Positions 8,419-17,204 of a DNA stretch of 64,000 nt are shown here, piece by piece. A program made the translations under genes and the position numbers. Location: NCBI RefSeq assembly GCF_022760965.1, contig NZ_JAKVIJ010000006.1:124001-188000 (forward strand), given 5' to 3'. The DNA is from Simplicispira sedimenti. GTDB lineage: Bacteria; Pseudomonadota; Gammaproteobacteria; Burkholderiales; Burkholderiaceae_C. Numbering within the stretch: position 1 is the first letter of the stretch; every line of letters begins with the position of its first letter. Under the pieces are notes generated by a model. That model was not told the DNA's origin. It did no database searches and was given only the letters and a program-made list of their open reading frames with translations.

Positions 8419-8540
8419 GGGCGCGGCCCAGGCCAGGGCTCCCGCGCAAGGGCCGCCCCGCCGCGCTGGGAGCGTTCCCCCACCCGAATCGCGCAGCGAT
8501 TCGAGAGAGGGGGGAAGGCGCGCAGCGGCTCAGGGAGGTG
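8419..8540. repeat. GC-rich palindromic repeat, family 2 (copy 1)
   Basis: About 120 bp matching 22334-22455 in the same orientation, with a shared exact core around 8442-8469 (contains GCAAGGGCCGCCCCGCCGCG). A central hairpin has outer CCCCC/GGGGG arms and an inner stem CGAATCGC-GCA-GCGATTCG. In the second copy the inner stem has another sequence but still pairs. It occupies nearly the whole right half of the oxyR-dps gap. Confidence 0.8.
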
Positions 8541-8546
8541 TTGGTA

Positions 8547-9512
8547 TCAAGACAAGCGCGAAACGCCCGGCAGCTCGCAGGCGTAGATGGCATTGCGCAG
8601 CGCGGCGATGGCCTCGTAGCGCGTGAAGCTGCGCCGCCATGCCAGCACCACGCGGCGCATGGGCGGCGCACTGCCGTCGGATTCACGGATGGGCAGGTAG
8701 CAGATGTGCGGCTCGTCGCTCTTGCGGCGGCGGGCCGTGGATTGCAGCGCGTCACGCGGCACCGCCAGGCGCGGCACGAGGGTCACGCCCATGCCCGCGG
8801 CCACCATGTGCTTGATGGTCTCCAGCGACGATCCTTCAAAGGTCTTGCGGATGCCCTCGGCATTGCTGGCAAAGCGCGCAAACTCGGGGCAGACCTCCAG
8901 CACGTGGTCGCGAAAGCAATGCCCAGCCCCCAGCAGCAGCATGTTTTCGGCCTTGAGTTCATGGGCCGACACGCTCTTGTGCTGCGCCAGCGGGTGAGAG
9001 CTGGGCACGGCCGCCATGAAGGGCTCGTCGTACAGCGGGGCAATGGCCAGCCCGGTGTCGGGGAACGGCTCGGCCAGGATGGCGCAATCGATCTCACCCG
9101 TGCGCAGCATCTCCAGCAGCTTGACGGTGAAGTTCTCTTGCAGCATCAGCGGCATTTGCGGCGTGCGCTTGATGGCATGGCGCACCAGATCGGGCAGCAG
9201 GTAAGGGCCAATGGTGTAGATCACGCCCAGCGTGAGCACCCCCGCCAGCGGGTCCTTGCCGCGCTTGGCAATCTCCTTGATCGCGGCGGCCTGCTCCAGC
9301 ACGCTTTGCGCCTGGCGCACGATCTCCTCGCCCAGCGGCGTCACGCTGACCTCGCTGGCGCTGCGCTCAAAGAGCTTGACGTCGAGTTCTTCTTCCAGCT
9401 TCTTGACGGCCACCGACAGCGTGGGCTGCGACACATAGCATGCCTCGGCCGCGCGGCCGAAGTGCTTCTCCCGGGCCACGGCAACGATGTATTTGAGTTC
9501 GGTGAGGGTCAT
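8547..9512 (-). CDS. oxyR: Peroxide-responsive LysR-type regulator OxyR
   Basis: 321 aa from the ATG at 9512 (MTLTELKYIVAV, the usual OxyR N-terminus). The winged helix-turn-helix (about 1-60) includes FGRAAEACYVSQPTLSVAVK. The redox pair is intact: Cys199 and Cys208 in GHCFRDHVLEVC, the same numbering as E. coli OxyR, so peroxide sensing by disulfide formation is expected. Neighbouring dps is a likely target. The gene order oxyR-recG known in relatives is interrupted here by an oppositely oriented EAL gene. Confidence 0.95.
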   Translation of the reverse strand: MTLTELKYIVAVAREKHFGRAAEACYVSQPTLSVAVKKLEEELDVKLFERSASEVSVTPLGEEIVRQAQSVLEQAAAIKEIAKRGKDPLAGVLTLGVIYTIGPYLLPDLVRHAIKRTPQMPLMLQENFTVKLLEMLRTGEIDCAILAEPFPDTGLAIAPLYDEPFMAAVPSSHPLAQHKSVSAHELKAENMLLLGAGHCFRDHVLEVCPEFARFASNAEGIRKTFEGSSLETIKHMVAAGMGVTLVPRLAVPRDALQSTARRRKSDEPHICYLPIRESDGSAPPMRRVVLAWRRSFTRYEAIAALRNAIYACELPGVSRLS

Positions 9513-9630
9513 GAGGATGACAGTGTAAAGAACCAGGCCTTTCGCGGCCACGCCCGGGCCTGCATGCCCTCACGCGCCAGGGAAAAGCGCGCTTCAAACC
9601 ACAGGCATCTTCTCCTATGATGCACCCATC

Positions 9631-12408
9631 ATGCCCTTGCGTACACCCCGCTCACTGCACCTGCGCCTGTGGGGTGTCATCGGAATGGCCTGCCTCCCCG
9701 TCTTCCTGATGGCCTTTTTCGACTACCGCGAACGGCGTCAGGATGCCATTGTGGCCCTCGAAAACGAGGTGTCACGCATGCTGACGGCAGCGCGGCTGAC
9801 CGAAGACGCCGCCCTGGGCAGCATGCGCCAGACCTTCCAGATCATGGCGCGCGCAGACAACCTGCAGTCGCTCGACCCCCAGGACTGCTCCGGCCTGGCC
9901 CAGCGCCTGCTGCAATCGATGGAGGACTTCGCCAACCTCGGCGCGGCCCTGCCCGACGGCACGGTGTTCTGCAGCGCCAGTCCTGGGCAAACGCGGGTGT
10001 CGGTGACGGACCGCAACTGGTTCCAGGAAGCCCAGAGCGGCGAGGGCATCACTTCGGGCGAATTCGTCACAGGGCGCATTTCTGGCAAACCGGGCATGGT
10101 GTTCGGCTACCCGGTGCGCGATGCCGACGGCACACTCAAGGCCGTGCTGTTTGCATCCATCCAGTTGGACTGGTTCGACAAGCTGATCGCCGAATTCAAG
10201 CTGCCGCAGGGCTGGAACGCCTTCTTGCTGAGCGACACCGGCACGGTGCTCTCCTACCACCCCGCGGCCAGCCGCCCGCCCCAGACGGCGCAGGCGCCCG
10301 CAGGCGCGGCCCCGTTCCTCCGGGCACTGCAGGAGGGGCGTCGCATCAGCGAGATCGAGGGCCTGGATGGCAACCGCCGCATGTACGGCGTCGGGTCGCC
10401 GCGCTTTTCCCGCACGCCCCTGCTGGTGGCCATCGGCGCACCGCTGGACCGCACGGTGGCGCGCATCGACCAGGGTTTCTGGTGGCGCATCCTGCTGCTG
10501 GCAGGCATTGCACTGGTGTCGGTGCTGACGGCGCGCTTTTACATCTACGGCCTGATCGAGGCCTGGACCGGCCAGATCACGGCCGCCATCGACAGCGTGG
10601 CCGCCGGCCGACTGCAGACCCGCATCCGGCGCCTCTCGCACGTGAGCGAGCTGCGGGCAGTGGAACAGGGCATCAACCACATGGCCAGCGAGCTGGAAAA
10701 ACGTGAGGTCGATCTGCGCCGCCTGTCCACCGCCGTAGAGCAAAGCCCCGAGGCCATCGTCATTACCGACACGCTGGCCAATATCCAGTACGTGAACGAC
10801 GCCTTTCTGCGCTCCACCGGCTACACGCGCGAGGAGGTACTGGGCCGCAACCCGCGCATCCTCAACCGGGGGCTCACCCCGCCGGCCACCTACACCGCCA
10901 TGTGGGACGCCCTCAAGGCGGGCAAGGTCTGGAGCGGAGAGCTCATCAACACCCGCAAGGATGGCAGTTCCTACGTGGAGATGGCCACCATCGCACCCAT
11001 CTTCGACGAGGAAGGTCAGGTCACACACTACGTCTCCACCAAGGTGGACATCACACAGCGCAAGCAATCGGAGGCGCTGGTCCACCAGTTGGCCTACTAC
11101 GACGCGCTGACCGGCCTGCCCAATCGCACGCTGCTGCACGAGCATCTTCAGCAGGCGGTTGAGGCCAGCGCGCAGGGCACGGCCCAAGGGATGCTGCTGC
11201 TGATCGACATTGACCGCTTCAAGCAGATCAACGACACGCGCGGGCATGCCACGGGCGACTGGCTGCTGCGCGAGATGGCGCGGCGCATCCGGGGCTGCAC
11301 CGGCGCGACCAACACCGTGGCACGCCTGGGCAGCAACACCTTTGGCATCATCGTGTCCGACATGGGCGGCCCTTCCGACCTGGCACAGACCATCGCCCGC
11401 AAAGTGCACCAGGCGCTCACCGCCCCCTACGACCTGGAAGACGCCAAGCGCCTCTACGCCACCACGAGCATGGGCATCGCCCTCTTCGGCGCTGGCATGC
11501 CCGCACCCGACACTGTGCTCAAACAGGCCGAGGTGGCGCTCTACCGCGCCAAGGACGAGGGTGGCAACGCCGTGCTGCTCTTCGATGCACCCATGCAGGC
11601 CGCCGTGGATGCCCGCGCCGCACTGGAGATGGCGCTGCGCGACGCCATCGAGACCCAGGCATTCCAGCTTTACTACCAAGTACAGGTGGACCTGCATGGC
11701 ACCGTGGTGGGCGCCGAGGCACTGATCCGCTGGATCGGCGCTGACGGCAAGTTCATCTCCCCGGCCGAGTTCATCCCGCTGGCCGAGGACACCGGCCTGA
11801 TCGTGCCCATGGGCCAGTGGGTGCTGGACACCGCCTGTCGGCAGCTCGCCCGCTGGCAGCGCAGCCCCGCCACACGCCACCTGACCCTGGCCATCAACGT
11901 GAGCGCGCGGCAGTTCCACCAGGCCGATTTCGCAGCCCAGCTGCGCTCGGCACTGGAGCGCCACCGCATCGACGCCAGCGGGCTGAAACTGGAGCTGACC
12001 GAAAGTGCGATCCTGGGCGACATCGACACCACCATCGAACGCATGCACCAGCTGCGCGAGCTGGGCATCCGCTTTGCGCTGGACGACTTCGGCACGGGCT
12101 ACTCCTCGCTGTCCTACCTCAAGCGCCTGCCCTTCGACCAGCTCAAGATCGACCAGTCCTTCATCCGCGACATGCTGATCGACAATACCAGCAACGCCAT
12201 CGTGCGCGCCGTTCTGGTGATGAGCGATGCGCTGGGGCTGAAAGTCGTGGCCGAGGGCGTGGAGACCGCTGCCCACCGGGATTTTCTGGTCGAGCACGGC
12301 TGCCAAATCTGCCAGGGCTATCTGCTGGGCCGGCCCATGCCCATCGAGGCCTGGGAAGAAGCCCACCTGGCGGTCGGCCCGACACCTGGCGACACCCCTA
12401 CGCCTTGA
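9631..12408 (+). CDS. Cache-HAMP-PAS-GGDEF(degenerate)-EAL membrane protein
   Basis: 925 aa. TM1 about 11-28, an extracytoplasmic double-Cache-like sensor about 30-285, TM2 about 292-312, HAMP to about 365, PAS about 370-490, GGDEF about 490-655 and EAL about 665-915. The GGDEF loop reads RLGSNTF, so cyclase activity is unlikely. The EAL domain keeps its expected catalytic residues: EALIRW, INVSARQF, ELTES, DDFGTGYSSLSYL, QLKID, AEGVET and QGYLLGRP. It is therefore probably a cyclic di-GMP phosphodiesterase controlled by a periplasmic ligand. The end overlaps the convergent recG by 11 bp. Confidence 0.9.
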   Translation: MPLRTPRSLHLRLWGVIGMACLPVFLMAFFDYRERRQDAIVALENEVSRMLTAARLTEDAALGSMRQTFQIMARADNLQSLDPQDCSGLAQRLLQSMEDFANLGAALPDGTVFCSASPGQTRVSVTDRNWFQEAQSGEGITSGEFVTGRISGKPGMVFGYPVRDADGTLKAVLFASIQLDWFDKLIAEFKLPQGWNAFLLSDTGTVLSYHPAASRPPQTAQAPAGAAPFLRALQEGRRISEIEGLDGNRRMYGVGSPRFSRTPLLVAIGAPLDRTVARIDQGFWWRILLLAGIALVSVLTARFYIYGLIEAWTGQITAAIDSVAAGRLQTRIRRLSHVSELRAVEQGINHMASELEKREVDLRRLSTAVEQSPEAIVITDTLANIQYVNDAFLRSTGYTREEVLGRNPRILNRGLTPPATYTAMWDALKAGKVWSGELINTRKDGSSYVEMATIAPIFDEEGQVTHYVSTKVDITQRKQSEALVHQLAYYDALTGLPNRTLLHEHLQQAVEASAQGTAQGMLLLIDIDRFKQINDTRGHATGDWLLREMARRIRGCTGATNTVARLGSNTFGIIVSDMGGPSDLAQTIARKVHQALTAPYDLEDAKRLYATTSMGIALFGAGMPAPDTVLKQAEVALYRAKDEGGNAVLLFDAPMQAAVDARAALEMALRDAIETQAFQLYYQVQVDLHGTVVGAEALIRWIGADGKFISPAEFIPLAEDTGLIVPMGQWVLDTACRQLARWQRSPATRHLTLAINVSARQFHQADFAAQLRSALERHRIDASGLKLELTESAILGDIDTTIERMHQLRELGIRFALDDFGTGYSSLSYLKRLPFDQLKIDQSFIRDMLIDNTSNAIVRAVLVMSDALGLKVVAEGVETAAHRDFLVEHGCQICQGYLLGRPMPIEAWEEAHLAVGPTPGDTPTP

Positions 12409-14578
12409 GGTAGTCCTGCCGCCCGCCCAACCAGCGCGCCACATGCTGGCGGGCCAGGTCAGGGTGGTGGTCCAGCATGGCGGGCGCCAGGGCGCGGGCC
12501 CATTCGAGCAGGGCGGTGTCGGTGGCCAGGTCGGCAAAGCGCAGCAGCGCATCGCCCGATTGGCGTGCGCCCAGGAATTCGCCGGGCCCGCGGATCTCCA
12601 GATCGCGCCTGGCGATCTCGAAACCGTCGTTGGTCTCCTGCATGGCGAGCAGGCGCTCCTTGGCGGTCTCGCCCACGCGGCCACTGTCGTTGGTGGCGTA
12701 GAGCAGCACGCAGGCCGAGGCCACAGCGCCGCGCCCCACGCGGCCCCGCAACTGGTGCAGTTGCGACAGGCCAAAGCGCTCGGCGTGCTCGATGACCATG
12801 AGCGACGCATTGGGCACGTCCACCCCCACCTCGATGACGGTGGTACTGACCAGCACGCCCATCTGCCCGGCGCTGAACTGCGCCATGACAGCCTTCTTCT
12901 CGGCCGCTGGCATGCGCGAATGCAGCAGGCCCACCAGCACGCCGGGCAGGGACTCGCTCAGCTCCTGGTGCGTTGCCGTGGCGTTCGACAGGTCCAGCGC
13001 CTCGCTCTCCTCGATCAGCGGACACACCCAGTACACCTGGCGCCCGGCCGCCACCTGGGCGCCGATGCGCTCGATCACCTCGTCCTTGCGGCTGTCGGCG
13101 ATGAGCTTGGTGACCACGGGCGTGCGCCCAGGCGGCAGTTCATCGATCACCGACACGTCCAGGTCGGCGTAGTAGCTCATGGCCAGCGTGCGCGGGATGG
13201 GCGTGGCGCTCATCATCAGCATGTGGGGCTCCATGGGCACCAAGGCCCCCCACGCTCCGCCGCTGCGCGGGTCGCTGCCCCCCGAGGGGGCTGCATCGCC
13301 TTGGGGCGGCCCGGCGTCGATGCCCTCCGCCAGCTTGCGGCGCAGTGCCAGGCGCTGCAGCACGCCAAAGCGGTGCTGCTCGTCCACGATGGCCAGCGCC
13401 AGGTTCTTGAACCGTACCTGCTCCTGGATGACAGCGTGCGTGCCCACCACCAGGGCGGCTTCGCCGCTGTGCACCTGTTCCAGCATGGTGGCGCGCTCCT
13501 TCTTCTTCTGGCCGCCTGCCAGCCAGGCCACACGCTGGCCGCGCGCAGCCAGCAGCGGCTCCAGCCAGCCCACAAGCTTGGCAAAGTGCTGCCCGGCCAG
13601 GATCTCGGTGGGCGCCATCAGCGCGCATTGCCAACCGGCCTCGATGGCGCGGCAGGCCGCCAGCGCGGCCACCACGGTCTTGCCGGCGCCCACATCGCCC
13701 TGCAACAGGCGGTGCATGGGCACGGGGCGGGCCAGGTCGGCGGCAATTTCTTCCCCCACGCGCTGCTGTGCGGCCGTGAGCGCAAAAGGCAGTTGGGCCA
13801 GCAGTTGCGCGTGCAGCGGCGCCGCGGCAGCGCCTGCGTCTGCCGCACGCAACACCGGCGCGCGCAGCCGGTCGCGCTCGCGCCGGGCCTGCCATTGGGT
13901 GAGCTGCTGGGCCAGCAGCTCCTCGGCCTTGAGGCGCTGCCAGGCCGGGTGGCTGTGGTCTTCGAGCGTGGCCAGGGCCACATCGGGCGCAGGGTGGTGC
14001 AAAAAAAATAGCGCCTCGCGCAGACTATACGGGCGTTGCAGGCCATTTTGACCCATGAATCGCGCCAAGGGCGGCTGGGCGCCGGGGGGCAGCGTTTCCG
14101 ACAGGTCGGCGCGCTGCAGGGCCGTGGCAATGGCGCGGCGCAGGTACGGCTGGGGCAGGCCTGCGGTGCTGGGGTACACCGGCGTCAGCGCAGTGGGCAG
14201 TTCCCCACCCGCCACGCGAAATGCCGGGTGCAGCATCTGCCGCCCCCAGAACCCACCGCGCACCTCGCCCCGGATGCGCAGGCGCGCGCCCACGGCCAGG
14301 GTCTTGAGGTGCGAGGGGTAGAAGCTGAAGAACGTCAGCTCGCAGGTGCCCGTGGCGTCGTCCACCATCACCTTGAGCATGCGGCGCGGACGCAACTGCA
14401 CCTCGCTGTGGGTCACCGTGGCCTCGATCTGCACCGTGTCGCCGTCGCGCGCATTGCGCAGCGGGGTGATGCGGGTCTCGTCCTCATAGCGCAGCGGCAG
14501 GTGCAGGGCCAGATCGATGTCGCGTAACAGCCCCAGCTTGCGCAGGGCTTGCTGGGCGGGACTGGGGGTGGCAGGCAT
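12398..14578 (-). CDS. recG: ATP-dependent DNA helicase RecG with an in-frame repeat insertion
   Basis: Branch-migration helicase for stalled forks and Holliday junctions; 726 aa against about 690 usually. Start chosen at MPATPSPAQQALRKLGL; the frame is open to 14626. Order: wedge/OB domain (about 45-150), motif I GDVGAGKT (about 296), DEQH (about 396), SATPIPRT (about 455), and motif V/VI sequences STTVIEVGVDVPNAS and QLRGRVGRG. Between DEQH and SATP sits a Gly/Pro/Ser-rich stretch of about 30 residues (about 417-450; DAGPPQGDAAPSGGSDPRSG) encoded by a GC-rich repeat, which explains the extra length. All helicase motifs are intact, so it is probably functional. Confidence 0.93.
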   Translation of the reverse strand: MPATPSPAQQALRKLGLLRDIDLALHLPLRYEDETRITPLRNARDGDTVQIEATVTHSEVQLRPRRMLKVMVDDATGTCELTFFSFYPSHLKTLAVGARLRIRGEVRGGFWGRQMLHPAFRVAGGELPTALTPVYPSTAGLPQPYLRRAIATALQRADLSETLPPGAQPPLARFMGQNGLQRPYSLREALFFLHHPAPDVALATLEDHSHPAWQRLKAEELLAQQLTQWQARRERDRLRAPVLRAADAGAAAAPLHAQLLAQLPFALTAAQQRVGEEIAADLARPVPMHRLLQGDVGAGKTVVAALAACRAIEAGWQCALMAPTEILAGQHFAKLVGWLEPLLAARGQRVAWLAGGQKKKERATMLEQVHSGEAALVVGTHAVIQEQVRFKNLALAIVDEQHRFGVLQRLALRRKLAEGIDAGPPQGDAAPSGGSDPRSGGAWGALVPMEPHMLMMSATPIPRTLAMSYYADLDVSVIDELPPGRTPVVTKLIADSRKDEVIERIGAQVAAGRQVYWVCPLIEESEALDLSNATATHQELSESLPGVLVGLLHSRMPAAEKKAVMAQFSAGQMGVLVSTTVIEVGVDVPNASLMVIEHAERFGLSQLHQLRGRVGRGAVASACVLLYATNDSGRVGETAKERLLAMQETNDGFEIARRDLEIRGPGEFLGARQSGDALLRFADLATDTALLEWARALAPAMLDHHPDLARQHVARWLGGRQDYLKA
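13250..13316. repeat. GC-rich repeat inside recG (family 2-like)
   Basis: Sequence with CCGCTGCGCG, a CCCCCC-GAG-GGGGG hairpin (around 13279-13293) and GGGGCGGCCC, resembling the reverse complement of the family 2 repeats at 8419 and 22334. Its length keeps the recG frame and it is translated as a Gly/Pro/Ser-rich loop between helicase motifs II and III. Confidence 0.65.
14003..14058. repeat. Possible diverged family 1 repeat inside recG
   Basis: On the minus strand the segment begins GTCAAAATGGCCTGCAACGC and ends GCGAGGCGCTATTTTTTT, close to the left and right ends of the family 1 repeats (TCAAAATGGCCTCCAGCGC ... AGCGC..GCTAT). It encodes part of the wedge-to-helicase linker (NGLQRPYSLREALFFLHHP). 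The SLREAL..LHHP part resembles normal RecG, so the match may partly be chance. Confidence 0.35.
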
Positions 14579-14676
14579 CGGATTACGGCAGTGCATCAAC
14601 ACAGTGGGGGGGAAAAAGGCTACCATGGACGCAGACCTGTGTCTTTCTGTTTCCTCTTCGCCCCTTTGTCCGAACC

Positions 14677-15957
14677 ATGCTCAAGCGCATCCGAGTCGAA
14701 GACCTGACCCTGGGCATGTACCTGCAGGAGTTCTGCGGCTCCTGGATGGATCACCCTTTCTGGCGCACCAAGTTCGTGCTGACCGATCCCAAGGACTTGG
14801 AGCGCATTCGCGCCACAGCGGTGGAGGAAGTCTGGATCGACATCTCGCGCGGCAAGGACGTCGCCCTAGGCAAGCCCTCGGTGAGTAAGGAAGAAGACGA
14901 GATCCGCAGAGCGACGGACTTTGGCGAACTGGTGGCCATGCCGCCCCTGAAGGTGGTGGAGCCCGAGAAGCCCCCACCACCCATGCGCGACCTGCGCCCC
15001 ACCACCACGCAGGCCGAACTGCACCGCGCCGCCCAAATCTGCGGCCAGGCCAAGGAGGCCGTGGTGTCCATGTTCCAGGAGGCCCGCATGGGCAAGGCGG
15101 TGGACGCCGAGTCGGCCTCCAGCCTGGTGCAGGAAATTTCGGACTCGGTCACGCGCAACCCCGGTGCCCTCATCAGCCTGGCGCGCCTGAAGACCGCCGA
15201 TGAGTACACCTACATGCACTCGGTGGCCGTGTGCGCGTTGATGGTGGCGCTGGCCCGCCAGATCGGTCTGAACGACGCCCAGACCCGCACCGCTGGCTTG
15301 GCCGGACTGGTGCACGACCTGGGCAAGGCCGCCATTCCGCTGGCCGTGCTCAACAAGCCGGGCAAGCTCACCGACGAAGAGTTCGACTTGGTCAAGAGCC
15401 ACCCCTTGGAGGGCTGGAAGATGCTCAAGGAGGGTTCCGGCGTCGAGACCGCTGTGCTCGACGCCTGCCTGCACCACCACGAAAAGATGGACGGCACGGG
15501 TTACCCCGACCGCCTGGGCCACGACAAGCTCAGCACCATTGCCCGCATGGCCGCCATCTGCGACGTGTACGACGCCGTCACGTCCGACCGGCCCTACAAG
15601 CGCGGCTGGGATCCAGCCGAATCCATCCGCCGTATGGCAGAGTGGACCAAGGGCCACTTGGACCCGCGCCTGTTCCAGGCCTTCGTCAAGAGCATTGGTA
15701 TCTACCCCGTCGGCTCACTCGTACGGCTCGAATCGGGCCGCATCGCCGTGGTGATGGAGCAGAACGTGGCGTCGCTCGTCACCCCCAAGGTCAAGGTGTT
15801 TTTCTCCACCAGATCCGACCTGCGCATTCCGCCCGAAGTCATCGACCTGTCTGTCGCGGGCACCACCGACAAGATCGTGGCGCGGGAAGACCCCGACAAG
15901 TGGCGCTTCCCCGACCTCCACACTTTGTGGAGCGGCATCCGGGGCCAGCCCTGGTAG
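14677..15957 (+). CDS. HD-GYP domain cyclic di-GMP phosphodiesterase
   Basis: 426 aa, no membrane segment. An N-terminal DUF3391-type domain (about 1-130; LTLGMYLQEFCGSWMDHPF) precedes an HD-GYP domain (about 165-350). Metal-ligand and signature motifs are present: HSVAV, LVHDLGKAAIP, HHHEKMDGTGYP and MAAICDVYDAVTSDRPYK. HD-GYP proteins hydrolyse cyclic di-GMP to GMP. It is divergent from recG across a 98-bp gap and lies 63 bp before queA on the same strand. Confidence 0.92.
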   Translation: MLKRIRVEDLTLGMYLQEFCGSWMDHPFWRTKFVLTDPKDLERIRATAVEEVWIDISRGKDVALGKPSVSKEEDEIRRATDFGELVAMPPLKVVEPEKPPPPMRDLRPTTTQAELHRAAQICGQAKEAVVSMFQEARMGKAVDAESASSLVQEISDSVTRNPGALISLARLKTADEYTYMHSVAVCALMVALARQIGLNDAQTRTAGLAGLVHDLGKAAIPLAVLNKPGKLTDEEFDLVKSHPLEGWKMLKEGSGVETAVLDACLHHHEKMDGTGYPDRLGHDKLSTIARMAAICDVYDAVTSDRPYKRGWDPAESIRRMAEWTKGHLDPRLFQAFVKSIGIYPVGSLVRLESGRIAVVMEQNVASLVTPKVKVFFSTRSDLRIPPEVIDLSVAGTTDKIVAREDPDKWRFPDLHTLWSGIRGQPW

Positions 15958-16020
15958 CTCCGGCAGTTACACTGCGCACCCTTTCAATCTTGGAACGGGC
16001 CTGTCCGGCCCTCAAGCCCG

Positions 16021-17133
16021 ATGACCGAACTGCCCTCCAGCGCCCCGCGCGCCTTCACCCTCAGCGACTTCGATTTCGCACTGCCCCCCGAACGCATTGC
16101 CCAGCACCCGGCCACCGAGCGCAGCGCCTCGCGCCTGCTGGATGGGCGCAGCCTGCCCCCGGTGGACCGCATCTTCAAGGACCTGCCCGGCCTGCTGCAG
16201 CCGGGCGACCTGCTGGTCTTCAATGACACCCGCGTCGTCAAGGCGCGCATCTTTGGCGAGAAGGCCAGCGGCGGCAAGTTGGAACTGCTGATCGAACGCG
16301 TGCTCCCCAGCGGCCAGGGCAACGAGGTCGTGGCCCACATGAAGGTGAGCAAGAAGCCGCAGAGCGGCAGCACCATCCACATGGCCGGCGGGCGCAAGGA
16401 GGGCGGTTTTGACGCGACGCTGCTCTCGCGCTGGCCCGACGACAACGGCCCTCTGTTTCGCTTTGCGCTGCACGGCCCGACGGGCGAAAGCCCCTGGGAA
16501 CTGATGGAGCGCCACGGCCACCTGCCGCTGCCGCCCTACATCGAACGCCAGCAGCACACCGGCGCCGACCCCAACGCCGACCAGGACAGCCAGCGCTACC
16601 AGACCGTTTTTGCCCGCGCGCCCGGCGCCGTGGCCGCGCCCACAGCGGCGCTGCATTTCGACGACACCGTGCTGGCCGCACTGGCCGCGCGCGGCATCGA
16701 AACGGCCAGCGTCACCCTGCACGTGGGCGCAGGCACCTTCCAGCCCGTCAAGACTGAGAACCTGGCCGAACACCGCATGCACCACGAGTGGTACGACGTC
16801 CCGCTGGCCACCCTGGCCGCGCTGGAACGCTGCCGCCAGCGCGGCGGCCGCGTGGTGGCCGTGGGCACCACCACCGTGCGCACGCTCGAATCCTGGGCGC
16901 GCAGCGGCCAGACCACGGGCGAGACGGACATCTTCATCACCCCCGGCTTCGGCTTCCGGGTGGTGGACCTGCTGGTGACCAACTTCCACCTGCCAAAAAG
17001 CACGCTGATGATGCTGGTAAGTGCCTTTGCAGGCTATGAACAGGTGATGGCCCTGTACCGCCACGCCATTGCGCAGGAGTATCGCTTCTTCAGCTATGGG
17101 GATGCAATGCTTTTGAGCCGCTATGGCTCATAA
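16021..17133 (+). CDS. queA: tRNA preQ1(34) S-adenosylmethionine ribosyltransferase-isomerase
   Basis: Transfers and isomerises the ribosyl group of AdoMet onto preQ1 in tRNA, giving epoxyqueuosine. 370 aa; typical motifs are ERIAQHPATERSASRLL near the N-terminus, DLLVFNDTRVVKARIFG, PLPPYIER, and the C-terminal TNFHLPKSTLMMLVSAF and YRFFSYGDAMLL. The last codons after SYGDAMLL run into a diverged palindromic repeat (TGAGCC-GCTAT-GGCTCA), so the final few residues are repeat-derived. A separate gene starts only on the opposite strand downstream. Confidence 0.95.
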   Translation: MTELPSSAPRAFTLSDFDFALPPERIAQHPATERSASRLLDGRSLPPVDRIFKDLPGLLQPGDLLVFNDTRVVKARIFGEKASGGKLELLIERVLPSGQGNEVVAHMKVSKKPQSGSTIHMAGGRKEGGFDATLLSRWPDDNGPLFRFALHGPTGESPWELMERHGHLPLPPYIERQQHTGADPNADQDSQRYQTVFARAPGAVAAPTAALHFDDTVLAALAARGIETASVTLHVGAGTFQPVKTENLAEHRMHHEWYDVPLATLAALERCRQRGGRVVAVGTTTVRTLESWARSGQTTGETDIFITPGFGFRVVDLLVTNFHLPKSTLMMLVSAFAGYEQVMALYRHAIAQEYRFFSYGDAMLLSRYGS

Positions 17134-17165
17134 AACAAGCACAAATAGCTATCAAATCTATAGCA
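17106..17165. repeat. Diverged family 1 palindromic repeat after queA
   Basis: Contains a 6-bp hairpin TGAGCC-GCTAT-GGCTCA and then ATAAAACAAGCACAAATAGC followed by TATCAAATCTATAGC, recalling the right half (AAGCGC, AGCTATCAA) of the copies at 5192 and 21303. It straddles the queA stop codon and fills the gap to the convergent TonB-like gene. Confidence 0.5.
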
Positions 17166-17204
17166 TCAAGAGCCCTTGGACGGTGCAGGCCGTGCCTGTG
17201 CTGC

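Noticed and set aside
8262..8546. OxyR operator upstream of dps
   Set aside because: No ATAG-N7-CTAT type repeats could be seen in the gap; the right half is occupied by a GC-rich repeat.
6777..9620. Long open frame (947 codons) opposite CYTH-CHAD, dps and oxyR
   Set aside because: Same shadow effect; the true genes on the minus strand have recognisable motifs and ribosome binding sites.
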